A stretch of DNA of 64,000 nucleotides. It comes from Cellulomonas fimi (lineage in GTDB: Bacteria; Actinomycetota; Actinomycetes; Actinomycetales; Cellulomonadaceae). Location of the stretch: contig NZ_CP110680.1 in assembly GCF_028583725.1 (NCBI RefSeq), positions 1,984,001-2,048,000 on the forward strand, given 5' to 3'. Numbering within the stretch: position 1 is the stretch's first letter; each line of letters opens with the position of its first letter. The position numbers and the translations under genes were made by a program. Below the pieces are notes generated by a model. That model saw only the letters and a program-made list of their open reading frames with translations, made no database searches and had not been told where the DNA came from. Shown here one piece after another: positions 30,972 to 38,430 of this stretch.

Positions 30972-32629
30972 CGCAGGTCCTCCTCGGCCGCGCGCTGCAC
31001 CCACTCGGCGAACAGCTCGCCCTCGAGGCGCTGCTCGTCGAACTTCCGCGTGACCCGCTCCAGGTAGTCCGGCAGCTCCGACGACGGCACGCGCAGGCCG
31101 CGCAGCGTCTTGCCGAGGCCGCTCGTGAGGCCGAGGCCGCCGCCGAGGTGGACCTGGTAGCCCTCCTCGCCGCCCGCGAGTGCGCCCTTGAGGCCGATGT
31201 CGGCGGTCTGGATGCGTGCGCACGAGTTGGGGCAGCCATTGACGTTGATCGTGATGGGCTGGTCGAACGTCGGCAGGCGCTGCTCGAGCTCGCCGATGAT
31301 GAGCGCCGCGCGCGCCTTGGTCTCGACGATCGCGAGCTTGCAGAACTCGATGCCCGTGCACGCGATGGTCCCGCGTCGGAACGTGGACGCGTGGCGCACC
31401 TGTAGCCCGAGCGCCTCCAGGCCCTCGACGAGCGCGTCGACGCGGTCGGCGGCGACGTCGAGGACGACGAGCTTCTGCTCGGTGGTGAGCTGCACGCGGT
31501 CCGAGCCGGCGGCCTCGACGAGGTCGGCGACGGCATCGAGCAGCGGGCCCGACACGCGCCCGACCGTCGGGGCGGCGCCGACGTAGAAGCGGCCGTCCTT
31601 CTGGGGGTGCACGCCGACGTGGTCGCGGCGGCCCGTGGGCGGCGGGGGAGGCGCGGGCCCGTCGGCCATCGTCCAGCCGAGGTACTCCTCCTCCAGCACC
31701 TGCCGGAACAGCTCGGGGCCCCAGTCGGCGAGCAGGAACTTGAGGCGGGCGCGCGTCCGCAGCCGCCGGTAGCCGTAGTCGCGGAAGATGCTCGTGACGC
31801 CGACCCACACGTCGGGGATCTGGTCGAGCGTGACGAACGCGCCGAGCCGCTTGCCGAGCATCGGGTTGGTCGACAGCGCGCCGCCGACCCACACGTCGAA
31901 GCCGGGGCCGAGCTCGGGGTGCACGACGCCGACGAACGCGACGTCGTTGATCTCGTGCGCGACGTCCTGGTGCGGCGAGCCGCTGATCGCGGTCTTGAAC
32001 TTGCGCGGCAGGTTCGAGAACGCCGGGTCGCCGATGTAGCGGCGGTGGATCTCCTCGATCGCCGGGGTGCCGTCGACGATCTCGTCGGCCGCGACGCCCG
32101 CGACGGGCGAGCCGATGATGACGCGCGGGACGTCGCCGCACGCCTCCTGCGTGGTCAGCCCGACGGACTCCAGGCGGCGCCAGATCTCCGGGACGTCCTC
32201 GATGCGCACCCAGTGCAGCTGGATGTTCTGCCGGTCGGTGATGTCCGCGGTGCCGCGGCCGAACTCGCGCGAGATGCCGGCGACCGTGCGGAGCTGGTCG
32301 AGCGTCAGCGTCCCGCCGTCGCAGCGGACGCGGAGCATGAAGTACGAGTCCTCGAGCTCGTGCGGCTCGAGCGTGGCGGTCTTGCCGCCGTCGATCCCGG
32401 GCTTGCGCTGGGTGTACAGGCCCCACCAGCGCATCCGGCCGCGCAGGTCGTCACCGGGGATCGAGTCGAAGCCCTGCTGGGCGTAGATCGTCTCGATGCG
32501 GTGGCGGACGTTGAGGCCGTCGTCCTCCTGCTTGAGCTTCTCGTTGCCGTTGAGCGGCTCGCGCTGCTCGTCGAACGCCCACTGGCCCTCGTGGCGGGCT
32601 GCGGGCGGGGCGATCCTGGTCTGCGCCAT
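30968..32629 (-). CDS. cysI: Ferredoxin-type nitrite/sulfite reductase (assimilatory sulfite reductase)
   Basis: 553 residues; six-electron reduction of sulfite to sulfide with siroheme and a [4Fe-4S] cluster. Cluster cysteines lie in ACTGIEFCKLA (CX5C) and NGCPNSCAR (CX3C). The single-chain size and the N-terminal KPGIDGG-type segment fit the actinobacterial ferredoxin-dependent SirA group and not the NADPH-dependent CysIJ pair. Nitrite is a possible alternative substrate for the family, but the cys operon context makes sulfite far more likely. ATG at 32629 is preceded by GGAGG at 8 nt. First structural gene of the operon, 108 nt downstream of a cysteine-rich leader ORF. Confidence 0.95.
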   Translation of the reverse strand: MAQTRIAPPAARHEGQWAFDEQREPLNGNEKLKQEDDGLNVRHRIETIYAQQGFDSIPGDDLRGRMRWWGLYTQRKPGIDGGKTATLEPHELEDSYFMLRVRCDGGTLTLDQLRTVAGISREFGRGTADITDRQNIQLHWVRIEDVPEIWRRLESVGLTTQEACGDVPRVIIGSPVAGVAADEIVDGTPAIEEIHRRYIGDPAFSNLPRKFKTAISGSPHQDVAHEINDVAFVGVVHPELGPGFDVWVGGALSTNPMLGKRLGAFVTLDQIPDVWVGVTSIFRDYGYRRLRTRARLKFLLADWGPELFRQVLEEEYLGWTMADGPAPPPPPTGRRDHVGVHPQKDGRFYVGAAPTVGRVSGPLLDAVADLVEAAGSDRVQLTTEQKLVVLDVAADRVDALVEGLEALGLQVRHASTFRRGTIACTGIEFCKLAIVETKARAALIIGELEQRLPTFDQPITINVNGCPNSCARIQTADIGLKGALAGGEEGYQVHLGGGLGLTSGLGKTLRGLRVPSSELPDYLERVTRKFDEQRLEGELFAEWVQRAAEEDLR

Positions 32630-32737
32630 CGGGCGCTACCTCCGGGGGATCGTGGACGTGCGTGCTGCACCCACCGCCGGGGGACGGGGCTCGGGGCGCA
32701 GACCGCGCGCCCGGGCGTTGGGGGACGTGGGGCGGGG

Positions 32738-32806
32738 TCAGTCTCTCCGCGGACAGCAGCACATCGACATGGCCGGGCCCGCGGCGGCGCAGCAGCACCG
32801 ACACAT
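32738..32806 (-). CDS. Putative cysteine-rich leader peptide of the cys operon
   Basis: 22-codon ORF beginning MCRCCC and ending MSMCCCPRRD: seven Cys codons in two CCC runs. It ends 108 nt before cysI on the same strand. In mycobacteria, short upstream ORFs with consecutive Cys codons before sulfur-assimilation genes act as cysteine sensors: stalling at low Cys-tRNA raises expression of the downstream gene. The same arrangement here suggests cysteine-responsive attenuation. No Shine-Dalgarno sequence precedes the ATG at 32806, so it would be leaderless or start at an internal ATG (32770 or 32764). Chance is unlikely given rarity of Cys, but expression is not shown. Confidence 0.65.
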   Translation of the reverse strand: MCRCCCAAAGPAMSMCCCPRRD

Positions 32807-32854
32807 GGCGGGGGACCCGGTCGCGATCACCCGACGAGGCTGTCAGACGAACGA

Positions 32855-33013
32855 GTGACACGGGAGAAGGCTTCCGTATGGTGAGACGAGCGCACCGGTA
32901 TGTGGGACAGGTGTCCAGTCCCGGTGTAGAGGCCGCTCCGCGCCCGCGCGCGTCGCGTCCTGGAGTGATGCCGCTCACCCCGGGACGTACGTCCCGGATG
33001 CCGGACGTAGGCT
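32855..33013 (+). promoter_or_regulatory. zapE promoter region with 18-bp palindrome
   Basis: The 392-bp gap 32630-33021 holds the cys leader ORF on the minus strand and, on the plus strand, two candidate promoters for zapE: GTGACA-N16-TATGGT (32855-32882) and a -10 TAGGCT (33008-33013) placed 8 nt before the GTG start, as in leaderless messages. The perfect palindrome CCGGGACGTACGTCCCGG (32980-32997) covers the -35 position of the second promoter and is a candidate operator. The minus-strand promoter of the cys operon was not resolved. Confidence 0.45.
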
Positions 33014-33021
33014 TGTCCGTC

Positions 33022-34089
33022 GTGACAGCCGTCGACCCCGCCGCCCGCCCCGGCGGCGCGCACCCGGGACCGGCCTCGCTCACCGCGCGCACGCCCGTCG
33101 TCCCGCCCGAGCGGCTGCTCGCCGAGCTCGTCCCGCCCCGCCACTTCGCGGGCGAGTCGTTCGACACCTACGTGCCCGACGCCGCGCACCCGTCGCAGCG
33201 CGAGGCCGTCGACAGGCTCCGCGCCGTGGCGCGCACGATCACCGACGGCTCCGGTCGCGGGGGCGGTCTGTTCCGCCGCGCGTCCCGCCGCACCCCGCCG
33301 GCCGTCTACCTCGACGGCGGCTTCGGCGTCGGCAAGACCCACCTGCTCGCGTCGCTCGCGCACGCCGTCGGCACGCACGACGCCGCGTTCGGCACGTTCG
33401 TCGAGTACACCAACCTCGTCGGCGCGCTCGGCTTCCTGCCGACCGTCGAGGCGCTCGCCGCCACGAAGCTCGTGTGCATCGACGAGTTCGAGCTCGACGA
33501 CCCCGGCGACACCGTCCTCATGTCCCGCCTGCTGCGCGAGCTCGCCGACCGCGGCGTCGCGCTCGCGGCCACGTCGAACACGCTGCCCGAGTCGCTCGGC
33601 GAGGGCCGCTTCGCCGCCGACGACTTCCTGCGCGAGATCCAGGCGCTCGCCGCCCGGTTCGAGGTGCTGCGCGTCGACGGGCAGGACTACCGGCACCGGT
33701 CCGTCGTGACCGACGCCGACGGGCTCGCCGACGACGCCGTGCGCCGGGCGGTCACCGGTGTGCCCGGCGCGACGCTCGACGCGTTCCCCGCGCTGCTCGA
33801 CCACCTCGCGCGCGTCCACCCGAGCCGGTACGGCGCACTGCTCGACGGCGTCGAGCTCGTCGGCCTCACCGGCGTCGCGCCCGTGCCGACGCAGGACGTC
33901 GCGCTGCGCCTCGTCGTGCTCGTCGACCGCCTGTACGACCGCGACGTGCCCGTGCTGCTCGGCGGCGGGGGAGAGCACGACCTGTTCTCCGCCGAGATGC
34001 TGCGCGGCGGCTACCGCAAGAAGTACTACCGCGCGCTGTCCCGCCTCGGCGCGCTCGCGGCCGACGGCGCGGCCCGCGTCACCGCCTGA
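33022..34089 (+). CDS. zapE: Cell division protein ZapE / AFG1-like ATPase
   Basis: 355-residue P-loop ATPase of the AFG1/ZapE family. Walker A is DGGFGVGKTHLL near residue 98; Walker B is LVCIDEFELDD; the C-terminal GGGYRKKYYRALSRL-like end is typical. Bacterial ZapE modulates FtsZ rings under stress; eukaryotic AFG1 helps mitochondrial protein turnover. GTG at 33022 was chosen by comparison with usual N-termini and because a -10 element sits 8 nt upstream (leaderless). An in-frame ATG at 32878 with GGAGAAGG before it would add a 48-residue low-complexity extension and cannot be excluded. Confidence 0.9.
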   Translation: MTAVDPAARPGGAHPGPASLTARTPVVPPERLLAELVPPRHFAGESFDTYVPDAAHPSQREAVDRLRAVARTITDGSGRGGGLFRRASRRTPPAVYLDGGFGVGKTHLLASLAHAVGTHDAAFGTFVEYTNLVGALGFLPTVEALAATKLVCIDEFELDDPGDTVLMSRLLRELADRGVALAATSNTLPESLGEGRFAADDFLREIQALAARFEVLRVDGQDYRHRSVVTDADGLADDAVRRAVTGVPGATLDAFPALLDHLARVHPSRYGALLDGVELVGLTGVAPVPTQDVALRLVVLVDRLYDRDVPVLLGGGGEHDLFSAEMLRGGYRKKYYRALSRLGALAADGAARVTA

Positions 34090-34109
34090 CCGTCCCGCGT
34101 CGGGTCGCG

Positions 34110-35900
34110 TCAGTCCGCGCGGGCGGGGACGAGCACGGCGACCGAGAGGGCCGGGACGACGACGTGCGGCTCGGCGCCGGACCTGAGCGCGCACGGCTCC
34201 CACGCGGCGGCGACGTCGAGCGGAGCGTCCGCGGGGAGCGGGACACGGGCCTCGTCGTCGGTGAGGTTGACGACCACGCGCGCGGCGCCGCGGTGCAGGA
34301 CGAGCACGCCCCGCCACGGACCGTCAGAGGAGTCCGGGCCGTCCCACGTGAGGTCGGTCGCGGCGAGGTCGCCCGACGCGAGCTCGGGGACGGAGCGGCG
34401 CAGCGCGACGAGCTCGCGGTACCAGTCGAGCAGCCGGTCGTGCGGCGGCCGGGAGCGCTCAGCGCGGTCGAGCACCGACCGGTGGAAGGTCGCCTCGTCC
34501 TGCGGGTCGGGCACCTCGACGGCGCCGCCGTACAGGTCCGCCCAGCCGTGGCCGCCGAACTCGGACCGGCGTCCCTCGCTCACGAGCCGGCCGAGCTCGG
34601 GGTCGGGGAACGACGTGAAGAACTGGAACGGGGTGCGGGTGCCCCACTCCTCGCCCTGGAACAGCATGGGCGTGAACGGCGAGAGCAGGAGCAGCGCGGC
34701 GGACCCGGCGAGCGTGCCCGCGTCGAGCCGGTCGGCGGGGCGATCACCGACGGCGCGGTTGCCGACCTGGTCGTGCGTCTGCGTGCTCACGACGAACCGG
34801 TGGCCGTCGGTCCCGCTCGGGACGGGTCGGCCCCACTCCCGGTCGCGGAACGTCGAGAAGCCGCCGTCGTGCACGAACACGCGCGTCATCGCGTGCCGGA
34901 GCGTCGCGGGCGTGCCGAAGTCGACGTAGTAGCCGTGCCGCTCGCCCGTCAGCAGCGCGTGCAGGGCGTGGTGCACGTCGTCGGCCCACTGCGCGGTCAT
35001 GCCCCAGCCGCCGGCTGCGGTCGGGGCGACGCTCACGACGTCGTTGAGGTCCGTCTCGGCGATCAGTGACAGGGGCCGGCCGACGCGCTCGGACAGCGCG
35101 GTGACCTCGTCGGACAGCTGCGCGAGCAGGTGCTGCTCGGAGTCGTCGCGCAGCTCGTGGACCGCGTCGAGGCGCAGCGCGTCGACGTGGAAGTCGCGCA
35201 GCCAGCGCAGCGCGCTGTCGACGATCCACCGGCGCACGACGTGCGATCCCGGCTGGTCGAGGTTGATGGCCGAGCCCCACGGCGTGTGGTGCGCGTCCGT
35301 CGCGTACGGGCCGAACAGTCCCGTGTAGTTGCCGGACGGGCCGAGGTGGTTGTGCACGACGTCGAGGCACACCGCGAGGCCGAGGCCGTGCGCGGCGTCG
35401 ACGAACCGCTGCAGCGCCTCCGGACCGCCGTACGCCTCGTGCACGGCGTAGAGGCCGACACCGTCGTAGCCCCAGCCGCGCGGGCCGTCGAACGGGGCGA
35501 CCGGCATGAGCTCGACGAGGTCGACCCCGAGCGAGACGAGCTCAGGCAGCGCGTCCGCGGCGCTGTCGAGGGTCCCTCCGGGCGTGAAGGTCCCGACGTG
35601 CAGCTCGTAGACGACCCGGCCGCGCACGTCGAGCCCGCTCCACCCGTCGTCGGTCCACGTGAACCGGCCCGCGTGGAAGACACGGCTCGGCCCGTGCACC
35701 CCGTCGGGCTGCCACGCGCTGCGCGGGTCGGGCAGCGGGTCGCCGCCGTCGAGCGCGTACGCGTAGTCGGTGCCGTGGGACAGGTCGCGCTTGACCGTCC
35801 ACCAGCCGTCCCCGTCCGGCGTCAGGCCGACCCGCTCGCGCGTCGCGGGCAGCACGAGGTCGACGCTGCGGGCGTCCGGGGCCCACACGTGCGGGCGCAC
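34110..35900 (-). CDS. treZ: Malto-oligosyltrehalose trehalohydrolase
   Basis: 596-residue GH13 enzyme that releases trehalose from maltooligosyl-trehalose made by TreY. N-terminal carbohydrate-binding module (MRPHVWAPDARSVDLVLP), GH13 barrel with VCLDVVHNHLGPSGNY, DALRLDAVHEL (catalytic Asp) and SLIAETDLND (acid/base Glu), then the QTHDQVGNR region and a C-terminal beta domain. GTG at 35900, only 4 bp after the treY stop. Last gene of the glgX-treY-treZ operon, convergent with zapE. Confidence 0.96.
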   Translation of the reverse strand: MRPHVWAPDARSVDLVLPATRERVGLTPDGDGWWTVKRDLSHGTDYAYALDGGDPLPDPRSAWQPDGVHGPSRVFHAGRFTWTDDGWSGLDVRGRVVYELHVGTFTPGGTLDSAADALPELVSLGVDLVELMPVAPFDGPRGWGYDGVGLYAVHEAYGGPEALQRFVDAAHGLGLAVCLDVVHNHLGPSGNYTGLFGPYATDAHHTPWGSAINLDQPGSHVVRRWIVDSALRWLRDFHVDALRLDAVHELRDDSEQHLLAQLSDEVTALSERVGRPLSLIAETDLNDVVSVAPTAAGGWGMTAQWADDVHHALHALLTGERHGYYVDFGTPATLRHAMTRVFVHDGGFSTFRDREWGRPVPSGTDGHRFVVSTQTHDQVGNRAVGDRPADRLDAGTLAGSAALLLLSPFTPMLFQGEEWGTRTPFQFFTSFPDPELGRLVSEGRRSEFGGHGWADLYGGAVEVPDPQDEATFHRSVLDRAERSRPPHDRLLDWYRELVALRRSVPELASGDLAATDLTWDGPDSSDGPWRGVLVLHRGAARVVVNLTDDEARVPLPADAPLDVAAAWEPCALRSGAEPHVVVPALSVAVLVPARAD

Positions 35901-35904
35901 GGCG

Positions 35905-38430
35905 TCAGCCCTCCGTCCGGACGAGCAGCGCGACGGGGAGGCGGTCGAGGAGCGGGCCGACCTCGCACACGCCGCCCGTCACCGGGCGGTCGGTGAGCAC
36001 GTCGTGCCACTCGCCCTCCGGCAGCGCGACGGTGTGCTCGCCCCAGCCGCCGAGGCGGTCGACGGACGCCTGCAGCCGGGTCGCGACGACCGCGACGCGC
36101 GGCTCGCCCGCCACGGTCCGGGCGTAGGTGAGGCTGTGACCGGACGAGTGCGCGAGCGGCACGTAGCCGGCCTCGGGGCCGACGAACGCCTCGGGCAGGT
36201 CCCGGCGCAGGCGCAGCGCGCGCGACGTGACGAGGAGCTTCTCGTCCGCGAGGTCGCGCGGTCCGGCGCCGTCGTCGAGGCGCGCGAGCCGGGCGGCGAG
36301 CGCGTCGTGGTCGACGGGTCGCCGGTTGTCGGGGTCGACGAGGGTCGGCTCGGGGACCTCGGTGCCCTGGTAGACGTCGGGCACGCCGGGCAGCGTGAGC
36401 TGCACGAGCTTGGTGCCGAGCGTCGCGGAGCGCACCGCGGGGCGGGTGCGCGCCTCCCACGCGGTCAGGAGGTCGTGCACGGTCGGGTCGGCGAGCGCGG
36501 CGCGAGCGGTGTCGAGCACCGCGCGCTCGTACGCCTCGTCGGGTGCCGTCCACGTCGTGCGGGACTTGGCCTCGCGGATCGCCTTCGTGAGGTACTCGGT
36601 GAGCCGGTCGGCCGCGATCGGGCCGTCCTGCGTCCACGTCCCGGCGAGCGTCTGCCACAGCAGGTACTCGGTGCGTCCGTCGAGCAGCGTGCCGCGGAAG
36701 GGGGCGGACGCCGCGCGCAGCGCGTCGACGAGAGCCGACCACTCCAGCGGCAGCTCGGACAGCACGCCGAGCCGCGCGCGAGTGTCCTCGCCGCGCTTGG
36801 TGTCGTGCGTCGAGAGCGTCGTCATGCCGAGCGGCGACGACACCTGCAGGTCCGCGGCCCACGCCGCGAGGTCGGTGGGCGTGAGCGCGAACCGCTCGGG
36901 CTCGCCGCCGACCTCGCACAGCCCCACCAGGTGCGTCCAGCGGTAGAACGCCGTGTCCTCGACGCCCTTCGCCGTGACCGCGCCGCACGTCTGCTGGAAC
37001 CGCACGACCAGCTCGTCGCGACGCCGGCCCCGCGTCAGGCCCGCGCTGCCGACCTCGCGCCCGAGCAGCAGGTCGACGAGCACGTCCATCGTCTCGCCAC
37101 GCTCGGGGGACAGGCGCGCGCGGGCCTCGCGGGCCGCTGCCTCGACGACCTCGACGGACTCCGCCGGCACGTGCTCACCCGGCACGACGTATGCGCGGTA
37201 GCGGTCGAACGCGACGAGCAGCTCGACGAGGCACTCTTCGAGCGCGCGCCACGTGTGGTCCCGCAGCCGCAGGTCCTCGGTGCAGATGTCGGCCGCGAGC
37301 GCTGTCAGCCGGTGCACCTCCGCGTACAGCGGCCCGTCGACGATCTCGCGCTTGGCCTGCGCCGCGATCTCCGGGAACGCGTCCGACGTGTCGCCCGTGA
37401 GCCGGTGCATCGTGCCGCCCAGGATCGCCGCACCGCCGGGGTCGACGAACGTCTGCTGGATCCGCCACAGCGCGTCGTAGCCGGTCGTGCCCGCGGTGTC
37501 CCAGTCACCGGGCAGCCGCTCGTCGCCCTGCAGGATCTTCTCGACGACGACCCACGCCTCGCCGCTCGCCTCGCGCAGCCGCGCGAGGTAGCCCGCCGGG
37601 TCGGCGAGGCCGTCCGGATGGTCGATGCGCAGGCCGTCGAGCGTGCCGTCGGCGATCAGGTCGAGCACGAGCCGGTGCGTCGCGTCGAACACCGCGGGGT
37701 CCTCGACGCGGATCGCGACGAGCGTCCCGACGTCGAAGAAGCGCCGGTAGTTGAGCTCCTCGTCCGCCACCCGCCAGTACGCGAGCCGGTAGTGCTGGCG
37801 TTCGAGCAGCTCGGCGAGCGGCAGCGCCTCGGTGCCGGCCCGGACGGGGAAGACGTGGTCGTAGTAGCGCAGCACCGGTCGCACGCCCTCGTCCGGGATG
37901 TCGGCCTCGTCGAGCCGGATCTCGCCGCGCGCGAGCACCGCACCGATCCGGTCGCCGAGCACGGGCATGAGCACGTCGCCGCCGCCCGCGGACCAGTCGA
38001 CGTCGAACCACGGCGCGAACGGGGAGTCCGCGCCCTTGTCGAGCACCGACCACAGCGGACGGTTGTGCCACACCGGGGTCGGTACGGCCATGTGGTTCGG
38101 CACGATGTCGAGCACCAGCCCGAGGCCCGCCTCGTGCGCGACCGCGGACAGCCGGCGCAGCGCTGCGAGCCCGCCGAGGACGGGCGACACCTCGTCGTGC
38201 GCGACCACGTCGTAGCCGTGCGTCGAGCCCGGCGCGGCGGTCAGGACGGGCGACAGGTAGACGTGCGTCACCCCCAGCGACGCCAGGTACGGCACGCGGG
38301 CCGCGACGTCGTCGAGCGTGAGGTCGGCGCCGAGCTGCACCCGGTAGGTGGACACCGGCACCGGCCGGCCCGGACCCGTGAGCCGCCGTGCGGGCGTCGG
38401 CCGGGAGCCGGCGGTGCGCTGCTCGGTCAC
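35905..38430 (-). CDS. treY: (1->4)-alpha-D-glucan 1-alpha-D-glucosylmutase (maltooligosyltrehalose synthase)
   Basis: 841 residues. Turns the reducing-end linkage of malto-oligosaccharides into an alpha,alpha-1,1 bond, giving the TreZ substrate. GH13 features: STYRVQLGADLTLDDVAARVPYL at the start, LVLDIVPNHMAV, DGLRIDHPDGLADPAGYL (catalytic Asp), VVVEKILQGDERLP (Glu) and TTLSTHDTKRGEDTRARL. GTG at 38430 overlaps the glgX stop by 4 bp (GTGA). Central gene of the trehalose operon. A much longer open frame continues upstream through glgX in another frame and is not coding. Confidence 0.96.
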   Translation of the reverse strand: MTEQRTAGSRPTPARRLTGPGRPVPVSTYRVQLGADLTLDDVAARVPYLASLGVTHVYLSPVLTAAPGSTHGYDVVAHDEVSPVLGGLAALRRLSAVAHEAGLGLVLDIVPNHMAVPTPVWHNRPLWSVLDKGADSPFAPWFDVDWSAGGGDVLMPVLGDRIGAVLARGEIRLDEADIPDEGVRPVLRYYDHVFPVRAGTEALPLAELLERQHYRLAYWRVADEELNYRRFFDVGTLVAIRVEDPAVFDATHRLVLDLIADGTLDGLRIDHPDGLADPAGYLARLREASGEAWVVVEKILQGDERLPGDWDTAGTTGYDALWRIQQTFVDPGGAAILGGTMHRLTGDTSDAFPEIAAQAKREIVDGPLYAEVHRLTALAADICTEDLRLRDHTWRALEECLVELLVAFDRYRAYVVPGEHVPAESVEVVEAAAREARARLSPERGETMDVLVDLLLGREVGSAGLTRGRRRDELVVRFQQTCGAVTAKGVEDTAFYRWTHLVGLCEVGGEPERFALTPTDLAAWAADLQVSSPLGMTTLSTHDTKRGEDTRARLGVLSELPLEWSALVDALRAASAPFRGTLLDGRTEYLLWQTLAGTWTQDGPIAADRLTEYLTKAIREAKSRTTWTAPDEAYERAVLDTARAALADPTVHDLLTAWEARTRPAVRSATLGTKLVQLTLPGVPDVYQGTEVPEPTLVDPDNRRPVDHDALAARLARLDDGAGPRDLADEKLLVTSRALRLRRDLPEAFVGPEAGYVPLAHSSGHSLTYARTVAGEPRVAVVATRLQASVDRLGGWGEHTVALPEGEWHDVLTDRPVTGGVCEVGPLLDRLPVALLVRTEG

